Shown: positions 21,216-32,868 of the stretch, piece by piece
How positions within the stretch are numbered: the stretch's first letter is position 1
Layout: the number at the start of each line of letters is the position of its first letter
Assembly (NCBI RefSeq): GCF_000314995.1
Contig: NZ_BAEO01000028.1
Span: 1-60,741 of the forward strand
Direction of reading: 5' to 3'
DNA: 60,741 bases
DNA from: Paraglaciecola arctica BSs20135
Lineage (GTDB): Bacteria > Pseudomonadota > Gammaproteobacteria > Enterobacterales > Alteromonadaceae
The notes under the pieces: model-generated
Seen by the model: only the letters and a program-made list of their open reading frames with translations
Database searches by the model: none
What the model was told of the DNA's origin: nothing
Made by a program: the position numbers and the translations under genes

Positions 21216-21677
21216 CTAATTAGGAATGCTCAAATTACCTTTCCTAGTGATATAAATCGGCAGTGCAAAAGTACCCACATCTAATTTAACTTTTAGTGTG
21301 TAGCCTACAGGTGTTTCCCGAGGTTTCATTAGATCAGCAATTAATCTCATACTCCCAAACAAATCTGCTTGTGCCTTTAGTTTTATGTCTTCTTCGCCAT
21401 AAGCTGGCACTATGGGAAGTTGACTAGCCACACCAGACAATATTTGATTGCCCTCAATACTGGCAGTGTATGACAGTCCTTTTAAATTCAGTGAGAAACT
21501 ATTTGGATTAAGCACTCGCAAACCGATTTCAAAAGTGGGGTTTATACTACCACCTGGCAGAATTTTGAAAGAATGAACACTCACCTGAGGCTCTTCAAAA
21601 TTAGGAGTTAAGGCCGCGCATGCCGATAAGATAATAGTAGCGATGAACGCTATCAGTGGTTTTGTAATGAGTTTCAT
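21216..21677 (-). CDS. LEA14-like (LEA type 2) lipoprotein
   Basis: 153 residues. The signal peptide ends in the lipobox LSAC (Cys about 20), so it should be a lipoprotein. The rest is one beta-rich LEA type-2/WHy domain: FEIGLRVLNPNSFSLNLKGL is the signature block, followed by ASIEGNQILSGVA. Family knowledge: these domains occur in desiccation-stress proteins and many bacterial lipoproteins of unknown role. It stands alone. Confidence 0.82.
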   Translation of the reverse strand: MKLITKPLIAFIATIILSACAALTPNFEEPQVSVHSFKILPGGSINPTFEIGLRVLNPNSFSLNLKGLSYTASIEGNQILSGVASQLPIVPAYGEEDIKLKAQADLFGSMRLIADLMKPRETPVGYTLKVKLDVGTFALPIYITRKGNLSIPN

Positions 21678-21789
21678 GGTGTTTCTCCTTTAACATTTTA
21701 AAAAATTTAACGTTAAAGCTGGATGGCACCAAGCATACATTAATAATTCATAACAAACTGGCATGTCTTAACACACCCGTTTAAATATT

Positions 21790-22011
21790 CTATTTGTAGA
21801 GCGAAGCTTTTTGTTTAATCACTTGAACTAAGCGTTGCTTAACATGAGGTGTAAGGCCAAGACTGATTAAAAATGATGAAAACGCAGAGATAAATATAAT
21901 ACTCTTGAGGATTTTCACACCAGTGAACAACATAGTTAATACCAAAATCGCAGCATAAGCTAAACCAATCATCCCTAAAAACAGACACAAGCCTTTTAAA
22001 TCTTTGTTCAC
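21790..22011 (-). CDS. Small two-helix membrane protein of unknown function
   Basis: 73 residues from a GTG start with a good ribosome site (AGAGGGG, 7-8 bases upstream). It has two hydrophobic stretches (about 6-29 and 33-52) and a basic C-terminal tail (KQRLVQVIKQKASLYK). I do not recognise the family. An overlapping frame at 21839-22036 is less likely because it lacks this start signal. Confidence 0.55.
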   Translation of the reverse strand: MNKDLKGLCLFLGMIGLAYAAILVLTMLFTGVKILKSIIFISAFSSFLISLGLTPHVKQRLVQVIKQKASLYK

Positions 22012-22125
22012 AATTATCCCCTCTGTTAATAATCAATCATGGCTTACTCACATAGATAGATCATTAATTAAAATGTAACTGGATTTATCAACAGCCAACT
22101 GAATTAGTTGGCTCATTATTTACAA

Positions 22126-23016
22126 TCAGGCTAAATGCTGTTTAAAAAACGCCAAGGTTCTGGTCCAAGCAAGTTCAGCGGCTTTAGGATCATAACGACT
22201 AGTGGAATCATTATGGAAACCATGCTGAGTGTTGGGATATACATGTGCAGTGTAATTAACCTTATTAGCTTTTAACGTAGCTTCGTAATCAGGCCAAGTA
22301 GCGTTAACACGTTTATCGTTTTCAGCGAATTGCAGCATAATTGGCGCTTTAACATTTTTAACTAAATCACCACCTGCAGGTGTACCGTAAAAAGGTACTG
22401 CGGCATCGATAAGTTCTGGCGCCGTAGCAGCGAGCATATTGCTTACATAACCGCCAAAACAAAAACCTACTACACCTAGTTTGCCATTTCCTAGAGCATG
22501 TTTTTTCAAATAACTGGCTGCAGCTATAAAGTCTTGGTCAATTTTTTCTCTGTCCATACTGCGTTGCATGGTTCGCCCTTCATCGTCATTACCAGGGTAG
22601 CCACCGAGTGGGAATAAGGCATCCGGTGCAAAGGCAATAAAGCCTTGTTTCGCTAATCGTCTTGCTACGTCTTTCACATAGGGATTAAGACCGCGGTTTT
22701 CGTGCACCACCAAGACCATAGGGGCGGTGCCGCTGATGTTGTTTGGAACCACTAAATATCCCTGTCCTTTGGCATAGCCTTTTGGTGAGTCAAACTCTTG
22801 ATAAGTGGCTTTAATATCTTGATCATTAAAAGACACTTGTTCTGCCAATGCATAATCTGGAGTCAGTGCACTGCTTACCGCTCCTAAGGTTAAACCCGCA
22901 ACCGAAAGAGAGCCTAAACGGCTTAAAAAAGTGCGGCGGTCGATATCACCATGAGCATAATCGTCATACCAGTCAAAGGCTTGTTGGGGAATTTTTTCTG
23001 GTGAAATATGTGACAT
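22126..23016 (-). CDS. Dienelactone hydrolase family protein with Tat signal
   Basis: An alpha/beta hydrolase of about 296 residues. I start it at ATG 23016, seven bases after AGAGAG, rather than an upstream TTG. A twin-arginine segment (DRRTFLSRLGSLSVAGL) follows a 25-residue N-region, the layout of YghX-like proteins, so export by Tat is likely. The catalytic Cys is in VVGFCFGGYVSN and the His in PNTQHGFHNDS, with the Asp of the triad expected in AENDKRVNA. Substrate unknown; family members hydrolyse lactones and esters. Confidence 0.88.
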   Translation of the reverse strand: MSHISPEKIPQQAFDWYDDYAHGDIDRRTFLSRLGSLSVAGLTLGAVSSALTPDYALAEQVSFNDQDIKATYQEFDSPKGYAKGQGYLVVPNNISGTAPMVLVVHENRGLNPYVKDVARRLAKQGFIAFAPDALFPLGGYPGNDDEGRTMQRSMDREKIDQDFIAAASYLKKHALGNGKLGVVGFCFGGYVSNMLAATAPELIDAAVPFYGTPAGGDLVKNVKAPIMLQFAENDKRVNATWPDYEATLKANKVNYTAHVYPNTQHGFHNDSTSRYDPKAAELAWTRTLAFFKQHLA

Positions 23017-23356
23017 AAGGCACTCTCTGGCAGGCAATGAATTGAGTCTTAACTATCTTAGTATAAAAGTTATAACAAAGATCGCTTATCCAAAGAATTT
23101 TTTTGGACAAAAGTCTCTTAATTATAATCATTGTTAAGCAATTTTTGATTACCTACCAAACTGTTCAAACGCCTAGGAAACATCTCGCCTACAGCCTGTT
23201 TACATAACCAACTCAAGTCGTAAAGATTATGCTACTTAAGCACCTTAGTCGCCTTCGAAGTGATCTGTCTACTGCTCTAACAATATAAGCCTAAATCTGT
23301 AGAATCCGCGCCTCTCCTTATCAGAGTAATTTTTAGCCAATTATTTATATAGAGGT
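23017..23356. other. Divergent intergenic region, no gene seen
   Basis: 340 bases between the dienelactone hydrolase and yitT-like starts. I see a short hairpin, CCAAAG and TTTTGG-type arms around 23091-23106, and no open frame worth calling. It must hold the two divergent promoters. Confidence 0.4.
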
Positions 23357-24019
23357 ATGGCAGTGAATTTTCCTAAACACAGGTTTTATGAAGACGTATT
23401 AGCACTTTTTTGTGCAGGGGTATTAGTGTCCTTCGGTGTGGTGTTATTTGGCACACATAACCTATTGACTGGCGGCACAGCCGGTATAGCTATTATTGGC
23501 ACCCACCTCGTTGATATGAACTTCGGAGTGTTATTTTTCTTGGTTAATATACCCTTTTATTTCATTGCTTGGACACAATTGAGTAAACGATTCACTATCA
23601 ATACATTTATTTCAGTCTCTATGGTGTCCATCATGACTGAGCAAATAGGGCATTTGATTAAGATTGAAAGCATTCACCCGATATTTGCGACAGTAGCTGG
23701 CGGCATGTTGATTGGTGTGGGTTTATTGATCATGTTTAGGCATAAATCTAGCCTTGGTGGTTTAGGAATTTTAGCCTTGTATCTACAGAACAAATTTAAC
23801 ATTCGCGCTGGTAATTTTGGGTTATTAGTCGACTCAATAATTTTAGTTTCGTCGTTATTTATTTTCAGTTTCGATATTGTGATTTTGTCTGTGATCGGTG
23901 CTATCACTTTAAATTTATTAATAGCTGTCAATCATAAACCAGGTAGGTATCAAGCCTATTTAGAGCCTAAAAAGTCCAAAAATAAAGACGCGACATTAAA
24001 GGTTATTAAAAGTAGCTGA
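23357..24019 (+). CDS. YitT family membrane protein
   Basis: 220 residues with five to six hydrophobic segments. The N-terminal block GTHNLLTGGTAGIAIIG and the middle MFRHKSSLGGLGILALYLQN are characteristic of the YitT/DUF161 family; this is the short form without the cytoplasmic DUF2179 domain. Function of the family is not settled. It starts at ATG 23357 and stands alone. Confidence 0.82.
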   Translation: MAVNFPKHRFYEDVLALFCAGVLVSFGVVLFGTHNLLTGGTAGIAIIGTHLVDMNFGVLFFLVNIPFYFIAWTQLSKRFTINTFISVSMVSIMTEQIGHLIKIESIHPIFATVAGGMLIGVGLLIMFRHKSSLGGLGILALYLQNKFNIRAGNFGLLVDSIILVSSLFIFSFDIVILSVIGAITLNLLIAVNHKPGRYQAYLEPKKSKNKDATLKVIKSS

Positions 24020-24032
24020 GTTATACCCTAAA

Positions 24033-24071
24033 TAAAAAAGGCCCAAAACACTTTAATATGTTTTGAGCCTT
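24033..24071 (-). terminator. Terminator after dps
   Basis: Stem AAGGCCCAAAACA (24038-24050) and TGTTTTGAGCCTT (24059-24071) with one mismatch. On the minus strand it is followed by TTTTTT, so it ends the dps transcript. It may also help end yitT, but there is no T run in that direction. Confidence 0.8.
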
Positions 24072-24100
24072 CGACTTTAATGCACGCTAAAAATTAAGTC

Positions 24101-24568
24101 TTATCCTAAAGCACGTAACATCCAAGCCGTTTTTTCGTGGATCCGCATTCTGTCAGATACCAAGGCTGCAGTAGATTCATCATCTGCTTTCTGGGCGCTA
24201 GATAACACTTTGCGGCAGGTTTTTACTACTGCTTCATGGCCAGTTAATAATATTTTGACCATTTCTTTGCCAGTAGGCACACCATCTACTTCTTGAATTG
24301 AACTCAGTTTAGCAAATTCTTTATAAGTACCCGGTGCTGCCACATCTAGAGTTCGGATACGCTCAGCGATATCATCAACCGCCAAAGCCAACTCGGTATA
24401 GTGTTCTTCGAACATTAAGTGCAATTCTCTGAATTGGGCACCTGTGACATTCCAATGAAAATTATGGGTTTGCAGATACAAAGTGTAAGAATCGGCTAAC
24501 AGACACTTTAACCCTTGAGCGATTACTTCTCTGTCTTGTTCGTTAATACCAATATTAATATTACTCAT
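24101..24568 (-). CDS. dps: Dps family DNA-binding ferritin-like protein
   Basis: 155 residues of a Dps four-helix bundle. The inter-subunit ferroxidase motif is complete: [19 protein letters not shown], then [20 protein letters not shown]. Family knowledge: the dodecamer oxidises and stores iron with hydrogen peroxide and protects DNA in stationary phase. The short N-terminus lacks a lysine-rich tail, so DNA binding is uncertain. It is a single-gene unit with its own terminator. Confidence 0.95.
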   Translation of the reverse strand: MSNINIGINEQDREVIAQGLKCLLADSYTLYLQTHNFHWNVTGAQFRELHLMFEEHYTELALAVDDIAERIRTLDVAAPGTYKEFAKLSSIQEVDGVPTGKEMVKILLTGHEAVVKTCRKVLSSAQKADDESTAALVSDRMRIHEKTAWMLRALG

Positions 24569-24700
24569 TATTTGTTCCCTTGTTATATTGAGAATGTTGA
24601 TAAAGAATAGGCCTAATGAGGCTTGATGGCTAATGAAGTTTATTAAACAACATAATCGATTTAACTAATTGATATAGATCAACCTAACAGATTATTCATA

Positions 24701-25120
24701 TTAACTCGCAAACAACTGATGAATATCTTGAAACGCCTTAAATTCTAAAGCATTGCCACTAGGATCAAGAAAAAACATAGTCGCTTGCTCACCAACTTGC
24801 CCCTCAAATCGTATATGCGGTTTAATAACAAAATTTATACCCTTAGCTTCAAGATTTTTTGCTAATTGTTGCCAATCTTGCCAAATCAGTACCATGCCAA
24901 AGTGTGGTACTGGCACGGCATGATTATCCACTTGATTATGTTTAGGCAAACTTGGCATCTCGCTCACTAGATGAGTCACCAACTGATGTCCAAAAAAATT
25001 CCAGTCAATCCACTGCGCACAACTGCGGCCTTTTTGGCAACCCAACAAGCCTCCATAAAAGATTTCGGCTTGTTCTAAATTTATTACGGGTATAGCTAAA
25101 TGGAAGGCAGTGAGCGACAT
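24701..25120 (-). CDS. VOC family (glyoxalase/bleomycin-resistance-like) protein
   Basis: 139 residues in the beta-alpha-beta-beta-beta double repeat of the VOC fold. [20 protein letters not shown] opens the first repeat, and [15 protein letters not shown] closes the second, with a metal-ligand Glu in LEFK. The His in FHLAIP and Glu are the usual ligands. It lies 12 bases downstream of the aldehyde dehydrogenase gene, so the two are probably co-transcribed, which suggests detoxification. Substrate unknown. Confidence 0.85.
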   Translation of the reverse strand: MSLTAFHLAIPVINLEQAEIFYGGLLGCQKGRSCAQWIDWNFFGHQLVTHLVSEMPSLPKHNQVDNHAVPVPHFGMVLIWQDWQQLAKNLEAKGINFVIKPHIRFEGQVGEQATMFFLDPSGNALEFKAFQDIHQLFAS

Positions 25121-25132
25121 TTTTAGATATTC

Positions 25133-26545
25133 CTATATAAGTTTTTTCAAAAGCTTAAATTTCTTACTCGTAAAAGGAGGATACCGTAACGGCACATCAA
25201 ACCAAAAACTGCGTTTCATCACTGTTTTTAAGTGACTAAAATTATCAAAACCTATTTTCCCATGATAAGCACCAGTACCGCTGCTACCTACACCGCCGAA
25301 AGGTAAATTAGGATTGGCAGCAAACATAAATCCATCGTTAATACACACCATGCCCGCACTGGTTGAGGTTAACACTTGCTGTTCGAAGCTGGAGTTTTTA
25401 CTGAATAGATACAAAGCTAATGGTTTTTCTCGCGCGTTTACATAGGGTATTGCCTGACTAATATTATCCATTGTGATTATCGGCAATATAGGACCAAAAA
25501 TTTCTTCTTGCATAAGAGGACTGTCGGAGCTGGGGTCAAGCACTATGGTAGGTTCGATGTACTTGTTGGCTAAGTCGTGAGTACCACCAAACACAACATT
25601 TTGATCTTCCAAATACTTGATAATACGCGAGCAATGACGCTCACTCACTATCCGTCCATAATCTTTAGACGTCACTACATCAGCACCATAAAATTCGGCG
25701 ATTTTATTTTTAATCGCATCTATAAGCTGCGGTGCAAATGACTTTTCAACTAACACATAATCAGGGGCAACACAGGTCTGCCCTGCATTCATCCACTTAC
25801 TCCAGACTATTCTGGCAGCAGTGACATCTAAGTCGGTCGAACTATCAACGATACAAGGACTTTTTCCTCCAAGCTCCAGAGTGACAGGCGTGAGAAACTC
25901 AGCGGCAGCACGCATCACTATTTTTCCGACTACTTCTCCACCCGTATAAATAATATGGTCAAATTGATGTTTTAGTAGTTCAGTAGTTTCTTTAACTGCC
26001 CCTTCCACCACATCAATAGCGTCATTGTCCAAATATAATGAGACCATTTTTGCCACCAATTTAGACATATTGGCCGATAGTTCCGAAGGTTTAATAAGAG
26101 CACAATTTCCTGCAGAAACAGCCGCTACAAGTGGAGATAACACCAGCAACAACGGGTAATTCCAAGCGCCAATGATCAAAATGGTACCTAGAGGCTCAGG
26201 TAATATATAACTCTTACCAGGCTGGGCGATAATGGGTGTTGAGACCTTACGTGGCTTCATCCATTTTTTGAGATGTTTAATTGAATGGTCAACCTCGCTT
26301 ACCACTCCACCTAACTCAGCGGTCCAAGACTCCATATCACAGCGACCTAAGTCTTTTTGCATAGCTGTAAAAATATTATCTTGTTGCTCGAGTACCATTT
26401 TTTTTATTTGTTGGAGCTGCTCGATACGCCAAGCCAATGCTTTAGTGCTGCCACTGCTAAAGGTGTTTTTAAGTGATTGAATTTTAGGTGCAATATCTGC
26501 GACTAAAGTAGGAGTAAATTCTGTGGTTTGAGTGTTAGTTTGCAT
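25133..26545 (-). CDS. Class 3-like aldehyde dehydrogenase (coniferyl/fatty aldehyde type)
   Basis: 470 residues. Family blocks: GAWNYPLLLVLSPLVAAVSA, then NCALIKPSELS, VTLELGGKSPCIVD (catalytic Glu) and WMNAGQTCVAPDYVLVE (catalytic Cys). EEIFGPILPI and NPNLPFGGVGSSGTGAYHG close the active site. The short length and lack of the usual N-terminal extension place it with ALDH3 and coniferyl aldehyde dehydrogenases, which oxidise long-chain or aromatic aldehydes with NAD(P)+. Followed by a VOC gene. Substrate is inferred from family only. Confidence 0.92.
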   Translation of the reverse strand: MQTNTQTTEFTPTLVADIAPKIQSLKNTFSSGSTKALAWRIEQLQQIKKMVLEQQDNIFTAMQKDLGRCDMESWTAELGGVVSEVDHSIKHLKKWMKPRKVSTPIIAQPGKSYILPEPLGTILIIGAWNYPLLLVLSPLVAAVSAGNCALIKPSELSANMSKLVAKMVSLYLDNDAIDVVEGAVKETTELLKHQFDHIIYTGGEVVGKIVMRAAAEFLTPVTLELGGKSPCIVDSSTDLDVTAARIVWSKWMNAGQTCVAPDYVLVEKSFAPQLIDAIKNKIAEFYGADVVTSKDYGRIVSERHCSRIIKYLEDQNVVFGGTHDLANKYIEPTIVLDPSSDSPLMQEEIFGPILPIITMDNISQAIPYVNAREKPLALYLFSKNSSFEQQVLTSTSAGMVCINDGFMFAANPNLPFGGVGSSGTGAYHGKIGFDNFSHLKTVMKRSFWFDVPLRYPPFTSKKFKLLKKLI

Positions 26546-26783
26546 TGGATACCTTTGGTCATTTTATGCATACAATAGCTTATCCTATAAAAAGCCATGA
26601 GGATCACTCTAGGGTCGAATTAATTTTATACAAACCCTCAAGGTCGTCCACCACTAGAATATTTGTTTGATTCACTAGCAAAAACCCATTATGTTCAATA
26701 AATTAGTGCTACCACAAAAAAAGAATCTATTAACATTCTACAACTTTCAGCCGTTATAAAAGTCAGACGTTATCAGGAAATAT

Positions 26784-28424
26784 ATGATGCAAATAATTCG
26801 CTCGCAGGTAAAAAATAAAGTTTTATTGCTATTGCTTGGTGCGATGTCGGTCATTCTGATTACAGTGTTTATTGGATTTACGTCGATAAAAGACGCGACG
26901 TCTGACTATGGAGAGAGTGTTAATGAAGAGGCGATAATCATGTTAGAAGTCGCTGATTTAAATATAAGGTTTAAGACTCAAGTTCAAGAATGGAAAAACA
27001 CTTTAATTAGAGGTAACGATCCACAACAACTTAGTAAATATTGGGGCCGCTTTAACACAGCAGCCACAGAGATCCAAAAGCGCTACCAACATTTATTACA
27101 GACGATGCCAAACAACAACTCAGCTAAGCAACATGTTCAAAAATTCGCCCAAAGTTATCCGGATATGCTAAACACGTATCGCGCTGGTTATGATGTGTTT
27201 ATTGGATCCAACAAAAATATTTCAAAAGCAGATAGTCGCGTATCGGGCATTGATAGGGCGCCTACAGAAAGCCTCACTCTAGCCGTAGATGCTGTAAATA
27301 AAAATATTTTAAGTCTCAAAGCCAAAAATGAATCTCGAACGCAATCGACATTTTTATTCACCAACATTAGCTCCGTAATTGTGATTATCCTGATATTGTT
27401 AGGAGTCAGCTGGTTTATAAACATTAAAATAATCGCTCCGCTAAAGGTAATTACCTTGGCTTCTAAAAAAATTGCAAAAGGCGACTTTAGTGGCGAAATC
27501 AGTAGTACAAATCTTGATGAAATCGGGCAAGTTGCTAGAAACTTTATGCAAATTCAGATGGGTTTAAGTAAGGTACTAAGGCTAATTTTTAATGATATAA
27601 AAGGTTTGGGGGGCATTATTGAAAACATGGTAGTGGCCTTCAAAAAAGTAAAATTAGGTTTAGCAAAACAATCTCAAGAAACCTCAAGACTTGCCGAGAA
27701 TATGCAAGAACTATCCGATTCTAATAACTCTGTGAGTAATGCAATTTCTGAGGCAAACTCTCTGGTAGCTGACTGTGCTGACCTAACTGACGCAGGGCAG
27801 GCTATGTTTAAAGAAAATCTTGCGACTAGTCATAATATGCTCAATGCGACTAATCATGCATCAAACATAATTGCAGCCTTGAAAACAGACTCAGATAACA
27901 TAGGAAACGTTATCAATGTTATTAATGGTATTGCAGATCAAACAAACTTATTGGCACTCAATGCTGCAATTGAAGCAGCACGAGCAGGCGAGTATGGCAG
28001 AGGATTTGCTGTAGTTGCTGACGAGGTGAGAAGCCTAGCGACTAAAACGCAAGAATCGACAAAACAAATATCGGACAACATCGTCAAACTACAAAAGGAA
28101 TCCGATAGTGCAGTACAAGCGATGACCGAAGGTAAAGATCAGGCAGAAGTTAGCTTGTCACAATCAAAAAAATCTCAGGAATTTATTGACTCACTACACA
28201 ATTCCATTATGAAAATTAGTAGTTTACACGGCATTATCGAAAAAGAAATGGAGCAACAATTAGAACAAACAAATACAATTAATCAAGCACTTACCAATAT
28301 TGAACAGCAAAGTGAAGAGTCGCAGCAAGAGGCCGAAATAATGCAGCAAACTTCAAATAAACTTGCCGATATTTATAGACACATTGATACATCGACAAAA
28401 GAGTTAAAGATTAGAGCTGAGTAA
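26784..28424 (+). CDS. Methyl-accepting chemotaxis protein
   Basis: 546 residues. An N-terminal membrane helix (about 12-32) and a periplasmic helical sensor (about 33-188) are followed by a second helix (about 190-213), HAMP (about 214-267) and the signalling hairpin. The conserved tip is present: [20 protein letters not shown], then [18 protein letters not shown]. Signals go to CheA/CheW elsewhere. No che gene is nearby and the ligand is unknown. The start may be ATG 26784 or the next ATG, 26787. It ends without the C-terminal CheR-tethering pentapeptide. Confidence 0.93.
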   Translation: MMQIIRSQVKNKVLLLLLGAMSVILITVFIGFTSIKDATSDYGESVNEEAIIMLEVADLNIRFKTQVQEWKNTLIRGNDPQQLSKYWGRFNTAATEIQKRYQHLLQTMPNNNSAKQHVQKFAQSYPDMLNTYRAGYDVFIGSNKNISKADSRVSGIDRAPTESLTLAVDAVNKNILSLKAKNESRTQSTFLFTNISSVIVIILILLGVSWFINIKIIAPLKVITLASKKIAKGDFSGEISSTNLDEIGQVARNFMQIQMGLSKVLRLIFNDIKGLGGIIENMVVAFKKVKLGLAKQSQETSRLAENMQELSDSNNSVSNAISEANSLVADCADLTDAGQAMFKENLATSHNMLNATNHASNIIAALKTDSDNIGNVINVINGIADQTNLLALNAAIEAARAGEYGRGFAVVADEVRSLATKTQESTKQISDNIVKLQKESDSAVQAMTEGKDQAEVSLSQSKKSQEFIDSLHNSIMKISSLHGIIEKEMEQQLEQTNTINQALTNIEQQSEESQQEAEIMQQTSNKLADIYRHIDTSTKELKIRAE

Positions 28425-28503
28425 TTAGTCTGAACAATATCATTCGGCTAGTGATTATTTAAAGGGGTAGCGCGGCTAAGGGGTGAATATAACTACGCAA
28501 TAA

Positions 28504-28526
28504 AAAGGCCGCAAAAAGCAGCCTAA
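28504..28526 (-). terminator. Terminator after purA
   Basis: AGGCCGC (28506-28512) and GCAGCCT (28518-28524) form a stem with one mismatch around a 5-base loop. Read on the minus strand it runs into TTTTTA. Confidence 0.75.
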
Positions 28527-28553
28527 TCAATCAGATGATAATGAATTTAAGTA

Positions 28554-29930
<1,377 letters not shown>

Positions 29931-29972
29931 TTATAATCAATTGTGTTGCAGCTCTAAAATACTGGCCAATTA

Positions 29973-30158
29973 TCAAAGTAAATAAATCAAGCTGACCACG
30001 CCTATAGTGACCAAAATCCCTCCCATAGTGCGTAATTGATTGACTGGTTGTTGTGACACCTGATGCAAAAATCGTTGCCATTTATTCGCAAATAACATTG
30101 GACCTAGACCTTCGACAATTAGGACTAAAGCGATGGCAATTAAAATTGTTTGGATCAT
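29973..30158 (-). CDS. DUF2065 (YjeT-like) small membrane protein
   Basis: About 61 residues from ATG 30158. The frame can extend to 30230, but the family begins right at MIQTILIAIALVLIVEGLGP, which is the DUF2065 signature and first membrane helix. It ends with a second helix (TMGGILVTIGVVSLIYLL). Function unknown. Its position directly upstream of purA matches the conserved yjeT-purA order. Confidence 0.85.
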   Translation of the reverse strand: MIQTILIAIALVLIVEGLGPMLFANKWQRFLHQVSQQPVNQLRTMGGILVTIGVVSLIYLL

Positions 30159-30273
30159 ATATTGAGATGGCTTTTCCGCTAAAACGGCAACAATAATAAC
30201 ATCAAGTGACATTATGCTTAACTCATTCATAGTGAGGCATGCTATATCAATAGACTAAGGCATTGTTTTATAG

Positions 30274-32841
30274 ATGAAAATTGGCATCCTGATAGATTTT
30301 TTTTCTGAGTTAAAGTATGCTATTAATAAAAAATCCTCCTTATCTATTATGATGCTATCTTTTAATAACTATCGATTAACGTACAAATGTTTGTTTATCA
30401 ATATTATATTAAAAAGCTTATTTATATGTACTTGGCTATCATTTAACATTTTAGCTGAACCTGTAGTCGACAAAACACTAACCAAACCAGATTCAATATT
30501 TCATTTTGAAGACCAAAATTCTAAAACCCATAAACGTATAAGTTTATCTGGAGAGTGGTGTTTTAATTGGTCTGAATTTATTTCCCCTGAAAAATCCTGC
30601 CCTGCCAATAGTCAAGCTATAACACTTCCGTCTAAATGGAATAACTTGCCGTCACCACAAACTAGTTACCCAAGACAAGGGTACGCTAGTTATAGCACTA
30701 CTATTATTTTACCAAAAAACACAGCCCCCTTTGGTTTGTATGTACCCGTTTTTTATCGAGCAGGGGAGTTTTTTATAAATGGTCGTTCGGTTCTAAAAGT
30801 TGGCCATGCATCTCAATATAAAGAAACAGAAATACCGCGAGACAAACGTTCGATTATTGCTTTACCTCAAGGTGAGCAGACTCTTAATTTAGTGATCCAT
30901 GTTTCAAGTTTTCATCATATTGATGGCGGTTTAAATAATCCTCTTGAAATTGCACCACTTGCGCAATTAGAAAATGAAGAACGTATTCGCTCATTTACTT
31001 CAATTTTTTTGGTGGGTTCATCTTTAAGTTTTGCTACGTATTTCTTTTTTATAGGGCTAGGGCCTGCTCGCCGCAAAGATTTTATATATTTAGTCGGTGC
31101 CGCCGCTATCTTCACCTACACATTACGTATTATCGGTATAGAACAGATTTGGTTGTTTATGCTGCCTACCATGCCCGCCGTATGGACCTTAAGGTTTGAA
31201 TATTATGGTTTAGTACTTGCCTTACCTGCCTTTCTTTATTTTTTGCACTATTTGTTCCCCAACAATGTTAATAAACAACTTTGCAGAGGTTTACTCCTAC
31301 TAGGATTAATTTCGTTTGTTTGTATTAGTGTGTTTCCTACCGAAATTTATGCTTGGATACGTGACCCTTGGGTAGGGATGTATATTTTGACTATGGCTTA
31401 TTGTTTTTATTGTATTTTGCAGGCCATAAAACAAAAACAAACAGATTCCTACATAGTCGGTTTTATTGCGCTTGCAGTCATCCTAACCACTTCAAATGAC
31501 CTTTTTCTTTGGTTTAATATTTTTTCTGGTGGTAATTTAATTAACCTGACTTACCTGTCTTTACTACTTGGTAACGCTTCAATATTAACCACTCGAATGA
31601 TTAGAAGCGCTAATCGAGAAGTTCAGCTGTCGAATCAAATACGTCAACTAAACACTGGGCTACAAAAAACAGTAGAGCAGCGCACCGAACAATTAGCGCA
31701 TAAAGTACAAGAACTTGATAAACAAAGACACATTGCTGAGCATGCAAACTCGGCTAAATCAAAGTTTTTAGCCATTGCAAGCCATGACTTAAGACAACCT
31801 TTACATGCCCTAGGTTTGTTTATTGGTTCATTAAAGTTTTCACATAGTGATCAAGAAAAAGTAGAGCTCCAAGATAAATTAGAAACCACACACGGGTCTT
31901 TGACCGAGTTGTTTGATGGCTTATTAGACATTTCAAAAATTGATGCGGCAACAATCGAAACCGAAATTCAAGCTGTAGCGGTTACGCCCTTGTTACAAAA
32001 AATATTACAAGAATTTGAAGTCACTGCCGCAAAAAAAGGCATTCAACTAAGGCTACATGGTAAAGAACAATATGTGATGTCTGATCCCTTGTGGTTAGAA
32101 AGGATAGTGCGAAACCTGCTGAGCAATGCTCTGCGATATACTCATCAAGGTGGAGTACTACTAGCGCTTAGGCGCAGTAAGAATATGGTCATCATTCAAG
32201 TATGGGATACAGGCATAGGTATTCCAAATGCTCAGCAAAGTCATATTTTTGAAGAGTTTACCCAGTTAAAATGCTCACAACCCACCGGTAGATTAGGCTT
32301 AGGACTGGGTTTGTCAATTGTACAAAAGTTAAGCGTGTTGTTAGGTCATCAAATAACAGTTCGTTCAACACTTGGAAAGGGTTCTGTATTTACCATTGAA
32401 GCCCAAATTGCTCAAACCCTCCCTCAACCTTCTGCATCATCTCAATTATTTCAAGACCCTAACTCATTAAAGGGTAAATTGATTTTGGTGGCTGACGACG
32501 ACAAGCAAATTCTTAATGCCATGCGTCTCATGTTACAAAAATGGGGCTGTGAAACACTATGCGCTAAATCATTAACTGAAGTAAAAGCTATTATAGAGTG
32601 CGCTGAAAAATTGCCAGATATGTTAATTACCGATTATCAATTTAATGACCTTCATACCGGATTAGATATTATTCAATATATAAAGGAGTACATTTCTCAA
32701 TCAATACCGGCGTTAATGGTCACAGGAGATACTTCTCAAGAAAAGGTCAAACTGTTTAAAGACTCAGGAATCAGAGTGTTACACAAACCGGTACAGCAAG
32801 CTAAAATCCGTTTGATGCTCAATCATATGTTAAAGGAGTAA
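30274..32841 (+). CDS. Hybrid sensor histidine kinase / response regulator with 7TM sensor
   Basis: 855 residues. After a hydrophobic signal or anchor (about 40-60), a periplasmic jelly-roll-like sensor (about 75-240, with RISLSGEWCFNW and YSTTIILPKN) resembles 7TMR-DISMED2. Seven hydrophobic segments follow (about 245-450), then a coiled coil, HisKA with FLAIASHDLRQPLHALGLF (phospho-His), HATPase with RNLLSNALRYTH, DTGIGIPN and GLGLGLSIVQK, and a C-terminal receiver with ILVADDDKQIL and LITDYQFND (phospho-Asp in LITD). No strong ribosome site marks the first ATG, so a start near residue 26 is possible. It is convergent with a NarL-type regulator that may be its partner. Signal unknown. Confidence 0.92.
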   Translation: MKIGILIDFFSELKYAINKKSSLSIMMLSFNNYRLTYKCLFINIILKSLFICTWLSFNILAEPVVDKTLTKPDSIFHFEDQNSKTHKRISLSGEWCFNWSEFISPEKSCPANSQAITLPSKWNNLPSPQTSYPRQGYASYSTTIILPKNTAPFGLYVPVFYRAGEFFINGRSVLKVGHASQYKETEIPRDKRSIIALPQGEQTLNLVIHVSSFHHIDGGLNNPLEIAPLAQLENEERIRSFTSIFLVGSSLSFATYFFFIGLGPARRKDFIYLVGAAAIFTYTLRIIGIEQIWLFMLPTMPAVWTLRFEYYGLVLALPAFLYFLHYLFPNNVNKQLCRGLLLLGLISFVCISVFPTEIYAWIRDPWVGMYILTMAYCFYCILQAIKQKQTDSYIVGFIALAVILTTSNDLFLWFNIFSGGNLINLTYLSLLLGNASILTTRMIRSANREVQLSNQIRQLNTGLQKTVEQRTEQLAHKVQELDKQRHIAEHANSAKSKFLAIASHDLRQPLHALGLFIGSLKFSHSDQEKVELQDKLETTHGSLTELFDGLLDISKIDAATIETEIQAVAVTPLLQKILQEFEVTAAKKGIQLRLHGKEQYVMSDPLWLERIVRNLLSNALRYTHQGGVLLALRRSKNMVIIQVWDTGIGIPNAQQSHIFEEFTQLKCSQPTGRLGLGLGLSIVQKLSVLLGHQITVRSTLGKGSVFTIEAQIAQTLPQPSASSQLFQDPNSLKGKLILVADDDKQILNAMRLMLQKWGCETLCAKSLTEVKAIIECAEKLPDMLITDYQFNDLHTGLDIIQYIKEYISQSIPALMVTGDTSQEKVKLFKDSGIRVLHKPVQQAKIRLMLNHMLKE

Positions 32842-32868
32842 TCGTTCATCAACATTTGTCATCTAAAT

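Noticed and set aside
21839-22036. Overlapping 65-codon minus frame
   Set aside because: It competes with the GTG-started small membrane protein, which has the better ribosome site and clean helices.
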